A DNA stretch of 7,854 nucleotides from an uncultured Clostridia bacterium (GTDB lineage: Bacteria; Bacillota; Clostridia; Peptostreptococcales; Anaerovoracaceae). The position numbers and the translations under genes were made by a program. Below the pieces are notes generated by a model that worked only from the letters and a program-made list of their open reading frames with translations, was not told the DNA's origin and searched no databases. The stretch's first letter is position 1. Each line of letters opens with the position of its first letter. The stretch is from the NCBI GenBank assembly GCA_938034165.1, contig CALHKP010000020.1, positions 1 to 7,854 of the forward strand. Direction: 5' to 3'. Below are positions 1 through 6,236 of this stretch, in pieces.

Positions 1-37
1 CACACCACCGTACGTGCCGTTCGGCATACGGCGGTTC
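1..37 (-). ncRNA. Intron domain V catalytic hairpin
   Basis: Read on the minus strand from 37, this is a long hairpin. A 9-bp lower stem pairs 27-35 with 4-12, a two-base bulge (CG) lies at 13-14, an upper stem pairs 23-26 with 15-18, and a GAAC loop lies at 19-22. The catalytic triad reads C33-G32-C31, the CGC form of class IIC rather than the AGC form of most group II introns, and G32 makes a G-U wobble with position 7. Sequence and fold closely resemble the O. iheyensis intron as I remember it. The window ends immediately after the stem. Confidence 0.9.
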
Positions 38-1256
38 AATTCAAATAATAATCCAAACAGCAAAGAAGTCCTGTTGTCTTTGCAACCGCTTGATAGTGGT
101 CGCCAAATCCAGCGGACTGCTTCGCTATCCACATAGGGGCTCCAAGTTTCCGAAGTCCCCATATGCGTTTTTCTCTTGTCTTCCACTGCTTCCATATCAC
201 CATTCTCATCCTTGTCCGTAGGTGTTCGTCTATTCTCGTTAAGGCTTTTTTCATGTTGCCCATTCTAAAATAGTTTATCCATCCACGAATTACCTGATTT
301 AGACGCATGATTCTGTAGTCCATTGTTACCGACCAGCTTCGATTTGTCAGCTGTTTCAGTTTTCTTTTGAACTTCTCGATTGAATCTTTGTGCGGTCTTG
401 CCTTCCACAGTCCGTCATTGTTATCCTTCCAGAATCCGAGTCCAAGGTACTTGAGTTTAGTTGGTTTTGTAACCTTTGATTTAGTCGCATTCACCTTTAA
501 CCCAAGCTTCTTTTCTATCCACTTCGTTACTGTTGCCATTACTCTATTGGCAGCTGCACTGCTTCCTACTGCAATTACACAGTCATCCGCATATCTTACG
601 AAGTGAAGTCCTCTTGCTTCGAGTTCCTTGTCCAGTTCATTAAGCATTATGTTGCTTAATAGTGGCGATAGATTTCCGCCCTGTGGTGTTCCCTTGGTTG
701 TTGCTTCATATTTTCCCTTTATCATTACTCCTGCATTGAGGTATTTCCTAATGAGCGATTCTGTATCGGGGTCATTTATGAGATTGTGCACCAAGGTCAT
801 AAGTTTGTCTTGTGGTACATTGTCGAAGAATTTCTCAAGGTCGATATCAACTATGTAGGTATATCCATCATTGAAGTACTCAAGCAATTTAATAATTGCC
901 TGCTGTGCTCTACGGTTTAGTCTGAATCCATAGCTGTACTCACTGAAGTGTGGTTCTGCTATCGGAGTTAGCACCTGTACTATCGCCTGTTCAATAACTC
1001 TATCTACTACTGTTGGGATTCCAAGGTTACGTACTCCGCCATTCGGCTTTGGTATTTCTACTCGTCTTACCGGTTTAGGTTTGTACTTTCTTCTTCGAAT
1101 CTTATCTCTGATATCTACCCAGTTCTCTTTGAGATATTGGTCTATTTCATCGACAGATATTCCGTCGATTCCTCCAGCACCTTTATTTGCCTTTACCTTA
1201 TCTAATGCGGCAAACATATTATCTCTGCTGAGTATCTTCTCTAGTAGTGCAGACAT
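36..1256 (-). CDS. ltrA: Group II intron reverse transcriptase/maturase (LtrA-like, class C)
   Basis: This intron-encoded protein helps the intron RNA fold and splice, and copies it into DNA at the target. The 406-residue product has the reverse transcriptase core: VDIDLEKFFD near residues 136-145 with catalytic Asp, TPQGG at 190-194, and the YADD box at 222-225 in RYADDCVIAV. The maturase (X) domain follows, with GWINYF at 325-330. The C-terminus ends soon after, with no HNH endonuclease region, as is normal for class C proteins of about 400-430 residues. The start is preceded by AGGAG at 1266-1270 with a 9-base spacer. The TGA stop (36-38) overlaps the first two bases of domain V. The frame is open throughout, so the protein is probably functional. 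The symbol ltrA is the generic family name. Confidence 0.95.
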   Translation of the reverse strand: MSALLEKILSRDNMFAALDKVKANKGAGGIDGISVDEIDQYLKENWVDIRDKIRRRKYKPKPVRRVEIPKPNGGVRNLGIPTVVDRVIEQAIVQVLTPIAEPHFSEYSYGFRLNRRAQQAIIKLLEYFNDGYTYIVDIDLEKFFDNVPQDKLMTLVHNLINDPDTESLIRKYLNAGVMIKGKYEATTKGTPQGGNLSPLLSNIMLNELDKELEARGLHFVRYADDCVIAVGSSAAANRVMATVTKWIEKKLGLKVNATKSKVTKPTKLKYLGLGFWKDNNDGLWKARPHKDSIEKFKRKLKQLTNRSWSVTMDYRIMRLNQVIRGWINYFRMGNMKKALTRIDEHLRTRMRMVIWKQWKTREKRIWGLRKLGAPMWIAKQSAGFGDHYQAVAKTTGLLCCLDYYLN

Positions 1257-1770
1257 CTGGATTGTCTCCTTTCTTCGTTATGCTTCGCACCCTCTAACTC
1301 CTACCTCCTATGGAAGTTTCACTCCGTTACGTCTTTGTTACTACCTTCCTCGTCGGATATGGGTGCGTACTTTTGCGAGTCCATTTGACTCTTGAATTGT
1401 TCAGCCCTTCGCTCCGTTTCCATTACAGAAACTTCATCACTACTATGGCTTCGGCTGACTTCTCACAGTTCGTTGTTACTACAGATTATTCTGTCTGCGA
1501 GACCTCACGGGATAAGTCGTCAGTCTTTCCTCGTCTACCTGCCTAATCTACCAGTATGAGTTACGATTGCCTTTTGGACTTCACGACGTTTGGCCCGCTT
1601 ATCCGTCATACTAGCCTTGGTATTAGGTTTCTGTTCGTCAGGCTACGATTTCGCTATCCCTTCTTCTCGCCTGTACCTCGCGATACAAACCTTGGGAGTC
1701 GCTATTAGGTTCGTCGGCAACTACGCCCTGCGTGGACTTTCACCACAGACTGACGGCATGCCCGTCATAC
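1257..1770 (-). ncRNA. Intron 5' structural RNA, domains I to IV (part)
   Basis: This stretch of about 510 bases has no protein gene; the short open frames in it are not credible. It is the structured part of the intron, read from 1770 down to the maturase start. It opens with a small hairpin (GACGG / CCGTC) followed by CAGTCTGTGGTGAAAGTCC, a typical domain I start. Near 1519-1528 it has GAGGAAAGAC, and at 1440-1458 the domain III-like GTCAGCCGAAGCCATAGTA. The 5' end GTATG departs from the usual GTGYG at the third base. Individual domain borders were not drawn. Confidence 0.85.
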
Positions 1771-1771
1771 C

Positions 1772-1805
1772 AAAAAACGCAGGCAGGGATTTTGCTCCCG
1801 CCTGC
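1772..1805 (-). terminator. Rho-independent terminator of the mgtE-nnrD-tkt operon
   Basis: On the minus strand GCAGGCGGGA (1796-1805) pairs with TCCC, a bulged T, then GCCTGC (1779-1789), around a GCAAAA loop. Six T follow at 1772-1777. It stands 22 bases after the tkt C-subunit stop, so it ends the operon. The group IIC intron starts one base after the T-run, which fits the known habit of this class of inserting after terminator stems. Confidence 0.93.
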
Positions 1806-1827
1806 AGCTTTCGTTTAATATTTTAAA

Positions 1828-2757
1828 TTAATAAATTCTCTTAACTGCTTCTTCGATATCTCTTGCAGTCATACCATACTTTTCTTTCAGTTCGTTAGGT
1901 TTTCCTGATTCGCCGAATGTGTCATACTGGCCAACCATTTCCATCTTAACAGGGCATTTCTTTACGACAACCTCTGCAACTGCAGCACCGAGACCACCTA
2001 TGATTGAATGCTCTTCGGCAGTTACGATTTTGCCAGTTTCCTTTGCTGCCTTGATGATAGCTTCTTCGTCAATAGGCTTGATAGTATGCATGTCGATTAC
2101 TCTTACGTCGATGCCTTCTTCTGCAAGAGTTGATGCTGCCATCATAGCTTCTGCAACCATGATTCCTGTTGCAATTACAGTAACATCAGCACCTTCTCTG
2201 AGAGTGTTTGCTTTGCCCAGCTTGATTTCGTCATTTTCTGTATAGAAAGTAGGAACAGCAGCTCTTCCCAGTCTTACGTAAGCAGGTCCTTCAAAGCCGA
2301 TAACCTGTTCCATAAGCTTTTCTGTGCTCACTGCATCTGACGGATTTACAACAGTCATTCCCGGAATAGTTCTCATAAGAGCAATATCCTCGAATGTCTG
2401 GTGACTGGCACCGTCTTCGCCTACTGTAATTCCTGCGTGAGTTGCGCAAACCTTTACATTTGCACCTGTGTATCCGATTGAGTTTCTGATGATTTCAAAA
2501 GCTCTTCCTGCTGCGAACATAGCAAAAGTTGATGCACAAACAGTTTTTCCCGAAAGTGCAAGACCTGCAGCAGTTCCATACAGATTCTGTTCAGCGATAC
2601 CCATGTTGAAAAATCTCTCAGGGTAAGTTTTGCTGAATTCGTTAGTCATAGTTGATTTTGATAAGTCTGCGTCCATAACAACCAGATTTGGGTTAGTTGC
2701 CCCTACTTTTACAAGTGTTTTTCCGTATGCCGCTCTTGTTGCTACATTGTTTCCCAT
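1828..2757 (-). CDS. Transketolase, C-terminal subunit
   Basis: This is the pyrimidine-binding and C-terminal half of transketolase (EC 2.2.1.1), which moves two-carbon units between sugar phosphates in the cytosol. It works as a complex with the N-terminal subunit encoded just before it. Visible marks are GIAEQN, whose Glu (about residue 56) should be the catalytic Glu that activates thiamine diphosphate, THAGITVGEDGASHQ (about 106-120), and a C-terminal transketolase domain with VIDMHTIKPID. An upstream ATG at 2763 exists, but GGAGGT at 2766-2771 is only 2 bases from it and 8 bases from the ATG at 2757. I therefore start at 2757, giving 309 residues and a TAATG stop-start overlap with the previous gene. 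DXS-like or other sugar-specific transketolases are related alternatives. Confidence 0.92.
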   Translation of the reverse strand: MGNNVATRAAYGKTLVKVGATNPNLVVMDADLSKSTMTNEFSKTYPERFFNMGIAEQNLYGTAAGLALSGKTVCASTFAMFAAGRAFEIIRNSIGYTGANVKVCATHAGITVGEDGASHQTFEDIALMRTIPGMTVVNPSDAVSTEKLMEQVIGFEGPAYVRLGRAAVPTFYTENDEIKLGKANTLREGADVTVIATGIMVAEAMMAASTLAEEGIDVRVIDMHTIKPIDEEAIIKAAKETGKIVTAEEHSIIGGLGAAVAEVVVKKCPVKMEMVGQYDTFGESGKPNELKEKYGMTARDIEEAVKRIY

Positions 2758-3575
2758 TACCATTCACCTCCAAGTTCTTCTACTGCCAGCTTAGCTTCTT
2801 CTTCGTTAGGAGCTTTTCCGTGCCATCCTGCATTGTCTTCCATAAATGACACGCCTCTGCCCTTGTGTGTTCTTGCGATAATTGCAGTAGGTTTTCCCTT
2901 GCATGCTCTTGCAGCATCAAAAGCTTCAAATATTTCATCAAAGTTGTGTCCGTCAATAACCAGCACGTTCCAGCCGAAGGCTTTGAACTTTTCGTCTACA
3001 GGTTTTACGCACATAACATCGTCGTTGTTTCCGTCAATCTGAAGACCGTTCCAGTCAACAATTGCAACCATATTGTCCAGGTCATAATGAGCAGCTGACA
3101 TTGCAGCTTCCCAGATCAGGCCTTCCTGAAGTTCTCCGTCACCAAGCAAAGTATAGATTCTGCCCGGATTCTTATCCATCTTATTGGCAAGAGCCATTCC
3201 CACACTTACAGAAAATCCCTGTCCCAGTGAACCTGTTGACATTTCGATTCCCGATACCTTGGACATATTTGGGTGACCCTGGAACTTGCTTCCCAGCTTT
3301 CTGAGAGTCATCATATCCTCTACAGGATAATATCCTTTTTCCGCCAGTGCAGCATACTGAACAGGACCTGCATGACCCTTTGATAGTATGAACTTATCTC
3401 TGTCAGCCATCTTAGGATTGTTTGGATCCACATTCATTTCCTTAAAATAAAGCGCAGTAACTATGTCTGCTGCGGAAAGGCTTCCGCCGGGATGTCCCGA
3501 ACCCGCATGATAGATAGCTTTTACTACATCAACTCTTACTTTTGAGGCGATGTCCTCATAATATTTCTTGTCCAC
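2757..3575 (-). CDS. Transketolase, N-terminal subunit
   Basis: This is the thiamine diphosphate-binding half of a split transketolase, which acts with the C-terminal subunit in the non-oxidative pentose phosphate pathway. The product carries GSGHPGGSLS with an active-site His (about residue 28), SKGHAG (66-71), GSLGQGFS (115-122), and the cofactor/Mg2+ motif GDGELQEG (145-152), ending in the conserved Asn of VDWN (near 176). An in-frame ATG at 3593 has no ribosome site before it. AGGAGG at 3585-3590 instead sits 9 bases before a GTG at 3573-3575, so I take GTG as the start (272 residues, close to the family size). It lies 29 bases after nnrD in the same operon. Sugar specificity beyond transketolase cannot be read from sequence alone. 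Confidence 0.93.
   Translation of the reverse strand: MDKKYYEDIASKVRVDVVKAIYHAGSGHPGGSLSAADIVTALYFKEMNVDPNNPKMADRDKFILSKGHAGPVQYAALAEKGYYPVEDMMTLRKLGSKFQGHPNMSKVSGIEMSTGSLGQGFSVSVGMALANKMDKNPGRIYTLLGDGELQEGLIWEAAMSAAHYDLDNMVAIVDWNGLQIDGNNDDVMCVKPVDEKFKAFGWNVLVIDGHNFDEIFEAFDAARACKGKPTAIIARTHKGRGVSFMEDNAGWHGKAPNEEEAKLAVEELGGEW
2765..2771 (-). promoter_or_regulatory. Ribosome site deciding the tkt C-subunit start
   Basis: GGAGGTG lies inside the last codons of the N-subunit gene. Its 8-base spacing to the ATG at 2757 favours that start over the ATG at 2763. The TAATG overlap suggests translational coupling, which would keep the two subunits in equal amounts. Confidence 0.8.
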
Positions 3576-3584
3576 AGTAAATTT

Positions 3585-3590
3585 CCTCCT
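3585..3590 (-). promoter_or_regulatory. Ribosome site deciding a GTG start for the tkt N-subunit
   Basis: AGGAGG with a 9-base spacer precedes GTG (3573-3575). The upstream ATG at 3593 would place this site inside the coding region and give the gene a poor leader of its own. Confidence 0.8.
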
Positions 3591-3604
3591 CATGATGTTT
3601 GATT

Positions 3605-4459
3605 TTATTCTGTTACAAGTTTGACTGCAAAAGGAAGCATTCTGAGAATGTCTCTTGCAATAACTCCATATTCGCCATATTTTTCCTTTGCCAGATCACC
3701 GGCATATCCATGAACAAAGACTCCCGCCTTTGCCGCATCATAAACACCGACCCCCTGACCAAGGAGCGATGCTATAATTCCCGTCAGTACATCACCAGAT
3801 CCGGCCGTAGCCATCCCCGGATTTCCTGTTGGATTGACATACATTTCATCTCCGAATGCAACCAGCGTATTGTGACCCTTGAGCACTGCAACTGCACCAT
3901 AAGTATCAGTCAAAGCCTTTGCAATCCGTCTTCTGTCAGTTGCCTTCGAAAAATTTCTTCCGAGAAGTCTTGAGGCCTCCTTCAGATGAGGTGTAATAAC
4001 AGTTCTTCCTTCCGCCTTTCGCATCAAAGCCTTCAGCCTTGGACTTACTGCTATTGCATTGAGGGCATCAGCATCGAGAACTATATTCCCCTCGAAATTT
4101 TCCAGGATATATCTTACCAGTTTAATTGTTTTTCGGCTCACCCCAAGTCCCGGTCCGATTGCCACGGCATCAAACTCCGAAAGTCCGTCAAAGACCTTTT
4201 TTCTTTTGATAAAAACCGTCTCGGGACTCAAAACAGATGCCGTTCTGATCGCCTTCTTCGGCATGGCAAGTTTTACGATTCCGCTCCCCGTTCTCTGGGC
4301 ACTTCTTGCCGCAAGTGTTGCAGAACCTATCATTCCGTCGCTTCCCGCAATCAGAAGAATTCTGCCGAAATCGTCCTTTGTTGAGAATTCATCCCTCTTG
4401 GTTAAAATTCCGGAAACAAACTCTCTGTCTATAATTTTGGTTGTATCTGTCTTTTCCAT
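3605..4459 (-). CDS. nnrD: ADP-dependent NAD(P)H-hydrate dehydratase
   Basis: This metabolite-repair enzyme (EC 4.2.1.136, YjeF C-terminal/CARKD family) turns the damaged S-form of NADH or NADPH hydrate back into the coenzyme, using ADP. The 284-residue product has a ribokinase-like fold pattern: LLIAGSDGMIGSATLAARSA near residues 35-54, IGPGLG near 101, VLDADALNA near 125, VITPHLKEASRLLG near 153, and the nucleotide/catalytic motif NPGMATAGSGDVLTG near 217-231. In the TPH motif the usual Pro-Gly-Glu seems replaced by Leu-Lys-Glu, a modest departure. There is no NnrE epimerase domain; the partner, if present, is elsewhere. The start is 6 bases after the mgtE stop, with a weak GGGGTG site upstream. 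The Mg2+/ADP need of the family is compatible with the mgtE neighbour, but the link is not proven. Confidence 0.92.
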   Translation of the reverse strand: MEKTDTTKIIDREFVSGILTKRDEFSTKDDFGRILLIAGSDGMIGSATLAARSAQRTGSGIVKLAMPKKAIRTASVLSPETVFIKRKKVFDGLSEFDAVAIGPGLGVSRKTIKLVRYILENFEGNIVLDADALNAIAVSPRLKALMRKAEGRTVITPHLKEASRLLGRNFSKATDRRRIAKALTDTYGAVAVLKGHNTLVAFGDEMYVNPTGNPGMATAGSGDVLTGIIASLLGQGVGVYDAAKAGVFVHGYAGDLAKEKYGEYGVIARDILRMLPFAVKLVTE

Positions 4460-4465
4460 GATTAT

Positions 4466-5860
4466 CTACACCCCAAGAAATATCATTGCCATTAAGAAAT
4501 AAATTGACAATGCGATTATATCTGAAACAGATGAAATTGCCGGATTTGCAATAAGTGCAGGGTCAAGATTCAGCTTCTTGACAATCAGAGGAATCATACT
4601 TCCGATTACCTTTGCTATCATGACGATAAACAGCATCGCACCGCACACCGTACAGGCTATCATAGCTCCGTTTCCGTCCAGCCAGCATACCCTGACAAAG
4701 TTAATTGCACTCAGGGATAATCCGAGAACAAATCCTATACGGATTTCCTTCCATAATATTTTGAAACAGTCGGAAGTGTCCACCTCATCGGTTGCAAGAC
4801 CACGAATAATCAGCGTCGCAGCCTGAGAGCCGGTGTTTCCTCCCGTACCCATAAGCATAGGCATATATGCAACAAGGCATATAACCTTAGATAAACTGCT
4901 TTCAAATCTTGTGATGATAAGTCCTGTAAACACATACGCAACCATCAGAATGACAAGCCACGGAAGTCTGTTGAGAACATGCTGTTTAACAGACATGTCA
5001 AGATATCCCCTGTCCGAATTGTCAAAGTCAATGACACCGTTCATTCTTTCGATATCCTCTGTTGCCTCTTCTTCCATTACATCGAGGATGTCATCGACTG
5101 TAACAATACCCACAAGTCTGTGCTCGTTATCCACAATAGGCATTGCAAGAAAACCGTACTTCTTAAAGTCGTCTGCAACATCTTCTTGGTCGTCGTAAAC
5201 ATTCTCATATACGTAGTCTGTACGCATTATATCCTTGATTCTCGTATCATCATCTGTGATTACGAGAGTGCTGAGGGATACTATACCAATCAGCTTACGA
5301 CCTCTGTCCTTTACATAACATGTATAGATGGTTTCCGCATCCATTCCTTCTCGCTTGATATGCTCAAGAGCTTCTCTGACAGTCCAGTCCTTCTGAAGAC
5401 TTATGTAATCAGGTGTCATCAGGCTGCCCGCACATGTATCAGGATAATTCAGAAATGTGTTTATAAGTTTTCTTTCGTTTTTTGGTGTTTTTTCCAATAT
5501 TTTATCAACTATGTTAGCAGGAAGTTCCTCCAAGATATCGATCTTGTCGTCGAAGTCCATCTCCTTGACAATTTCTTCTATTTCCTTATCGGTTATTCCG
5601 TTAACAATGTTGACTTGGTCATCAGATGGCAGTTCTGAAAAAACTTCTACCGTAACGTCCTTTGGCAGCAGTCTAAACAAAATCACCGTCTTCTGTATGT
5701 CTGTTTCTTCTGTTATGTCTTCAAGTAATTCGGCAATGTCTACAGAGTTGAACTTGAGTATTTCGTCTCTGGCCTTGAAGTACTTCTTTTCTTCCAGAAG
5801 CGCTACAATCTTTTCTAACGCCTCTTCCATTGCCGCGTCTCTGTCAAATATAGGTTCCAT
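4466..5860 (-). CDS. mgtE: MgtE family magnesium channel/transporter
   Basis: This membrane protein lets Mg2+ into the cell and closes when cytosolic Mg2+ is high. The 464-residue product has the full family order: an acidic helical N domain (about 10-135), two CBS domains (about 146-265; PIVDNEHRLVGIVTVDDIL is the second), a linking helix, and a five-helix membrane domain from about residue 298 that includes LMGTGGNTGSQAATLIIRG. NPAISSVSDIIALSIYF near the C-terminus holds an Asp (about 447) at the place of the pore Asp of the Thermus enzyme. The frame runs upstream to GTG at 5905 and ATG at 5899, but AAGGAG at 5868-5873 is 7 bases before the ATG at 5860, so I start there; the length then matches the family. 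It is the first large gene of the operon. Confidence 0.94.
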   Translation of the reverse strand: MEPIFDRDAAMEEALEKIVALLEEKKYFKARDEILKFNSVDIAELLEDITEETDIQKTVILFRLLPKDVTVEVFSELPSDDQVNIVNGITDKEIEEIVKEMDFDDKIDILEELPANIVDKILEKTPKNERKLINTFLNYPDTCAGSLMTPDYISLQKDWTVREALEHIKREGMDAETIYTCYVKDRGRKLIGIVSLSTLVITDDDTRIKDIMRTDYVYENVYDDQEDVADDFKKYGFLAMPIVDNEHRLVGIVTVDDILDVMEEEATEDIERMNGVIDFDNSDRGYLDMSVKQHVLNRLPWLVILMVAYVFTGLIITRFESSLSKVICLVAYMPMLMGTGGNTGSQAATLIIRGLATDEVDTSDCFKILWKEIRIGFVLGLSLSAINFVRVCWLDGNGAMIACTVCGAMLFIVMIAKVIGSMIPLIVKKLNLDPALIANPAISSVSDIIALSIYFLMAMIFLGV

Positions 5861-5867
5861 TCTTGCT

Positions 5868-5873
5868 CTCCTT
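5868..5873 (-). promoter_or_regulatory. Ribosome site deciding the mgtE start
   Basis: AAGGAG with a 7-base spacer precedes the ATG at 5858-5860. The earlier in-frame starts at 5905 (GTG) and 5899 (ATG) have no comparable site close upstream. The true N-terminus therefore probably reads MEPIFDRD. Confidence 0.8.
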
Positions 5874-5950
5874 CTTTCTTCTTTTGGAGCCTGCGCCATC
5901 CGCACCCATCGAAGGAAATTATCAAAGCAATGAACCTTTTTTGAATCAGC

Positions 5951-6031
5951 CTATAAATCAGTACGTGAAAAAGCGTAAGCACCATTTATTCTGTTGTTTT
6001 TCAATCGTATTGGGACTCGCCCGGTGTCCAT
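5951..6031 (-). CDS. Possible 26-residue leader peptide upstream of mgtE
   Basis: I do not recognise this peptide and no function is claimed. It begins MDTGRVPIRL and ends AYAFSRTDL before a TAG stop. It has a near-perfect ribosome site, AAGGAAGTG (6038-6046), 6 bases before ATG, and lies about 30 bases after the expected transcription start. It uses codons that look rare in the neighbouring genes (GGG, CGA twice, ATA twice), which suits either a ribosome-pausing leader or non-coding RNA. Its TAG is in the same frame as mgtE, with no other stop between. The region could equally be a structured untranslated leader with a chance ORF. Confidence 0.45.
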   Translation of the reverse strand: MDTGRVPIRLKNNRINGAYAFSRTDL

Positions 6032-6040
6032 CTTTTTCAC
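5965..6040 (-). promoter_or_regulatory. 9-bp inverted repeat in the mgtE leader
   Basis: GTGAAAAAG (6032-6040), which overlaps the end of the ribosome site and runs up to the base before the leader ATG, is perfectly complementary to CTTTTTCAC (5965-5973) near the end of the same small ORF. Pairing in the RNA would hide the leader start, and a ribosome on the leader would open it. A small inner hairpin (GGAC/GTCC) lies just after the ATG. Such an arrangement could regulate mgtE, but no known Mg2+ riboswitch consensus was recognised. Confidence 0.45.
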
Positions 6041-6067
6041 TTCCTTTCAAATTTATAATTACTTTAT

Positions 6068-6096
6068 ATTATACTTAAACCGCGCTCTCAATGCAA
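6068..6096 (-). promoter_or_regulatory. Sigma-A-type promoter of the mgtE operon
   Basis: The -35 box TTGCAT (6091-6096), a 17-base spacer and a perfect -10 box TATAAT (6068-6073) read on the minus strand. Transcription should start near 6061, giving a leader of about 200 bases before mgtE and about 30 before the small leader ORF. Confidence 0.85.
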
Positions 6097-6135
6097 CCGT
6101 TTAGCTTGTTCGTAAATAAATACTTTTTTCCTGTG

Positions 6136-6164
6136 TTGACTAAAAATTGGCAAAGTGTTATATT
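6136..6164 (+). promoter_or_regulatory. Sigma-A-type promoter of gdhA
   Basis: The -35 box TTGACT (6136-6141), a 17-base spacer and the -10 box TATATT (6159-6164) are seen. Transcription should start near 6171, leaving an untranslated leader of about 66 bases. It is divergent from the mgtE promoter; the two -35 boxes are separated by 39 bases, so a regulator bound between them could affect both. Confidence 0.82.
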
Positions 6165-6176
6165 GGAATCATAGAG

Positions 6177-6194
6177 AGATTAAATAGCTAATCT
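6177..6194 (+). promoter_or_regulatory. Small dyad at the start of the gdhA transcript
   Basis: AGATTA (6177-6182) and TAATCT (6189-6194) form a perfect 6-bp inverted repeat around AATAGC. Its place, a few bases after the expected transcription start, suits an operator or a 5' stabilising hairpin. It is AT-rich and short, so chance is possible. Confidence 0.35.
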
Positions 6195-6236
6195 TATTAA
6201 AGTTTGCAATTTTATAACAGAAAAGAGGAGATCAAA

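Larger units (their letters stand above)
1..1770 (-). mobile_element. Group II intron, bacterial class IIC, 3' end outside window
   Basis: This is a retroelement that splices as RNA and moves by reverse transcription. Three parts are seen in the right order on the minus strand: a structured 5' region starting GTATGACGGGCATGCCGTC at 1770, a maturase/reverse transcriptase ORF, and a domain V hairpin at the window edge. Class IIC is supported by the domain V sequence and its CGC triad, by the short protein without an endonuclease domain, and by the insertion site directly after a Rho-independent terminator. Stretches of the 5' region also resemble, from memory, the Oceanobacillus iheyensis IIC intron (for example GTCAGCCGAAGCCATAGTA at 1440-1458). 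Domain VI and the 3' splice site must lie before position 1, so completeness cannot be judged. The 5' boundary at 1770 could be off by a base or so. Confidence 0.93.

Noticed and set aside
36..200. HNH endonuclease domain at the C-terminus of the maturase
   Set aside because: The protein ends at residue 406, soon after the X domain, with no Cys-pair/His motif, as expected for class C introns.
1310..1826. Plus-strand ORFs of about 78 codons
   Set aside because: They run antisense to the structured intron RNA and the operon terminator, lack credible ribosome sites, and show no recognisable domain.
1828..3575. 1-deoxyxylulose-5-phosphate synthase or pyruvate dehydrogenase E1
   Set aside because: The two-gene split order, the GSGHPGGSLS and SKGHAG motifs and the subunit sizes fit split transketolase better. 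A sugar-specific transketolase variant cannot be excluded.
4979..5638. Long plus-strand ORF of 219 codons opposite mgtE
   Set aside because: It is a shadow of the mgtE coding frame; the sequence is Cys/Ile/Phe-rich without a domain, and MgtE on the other strand is unambiguous.
5951..6031. Pyrrolysine or other amino acid inserted at the leader TAG
   Set aside because: mgtE ends in TAG, so TAG works as an ordinary stop here, and nothing in the window encodes a recoding system.
5861..6061. M-box (ykoK) Mg2+ riboswitch upstream of mgtE
   Set aside because: A short GCGCAGGCTCC string looks faintly similar to the M-box start, but it lies inside the upstream extension of the mgtE frame close to the start codon, and the remaining conserved blocks are not seen.
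6204..6236. Longer gdhA N-terminus beginning at the ATG at 6204
   Set aside because: GAGGAG at 6225-6230 would be inside the coding region; the ATG at 6237 has ideal spacing and gives the usual family N-terminus.
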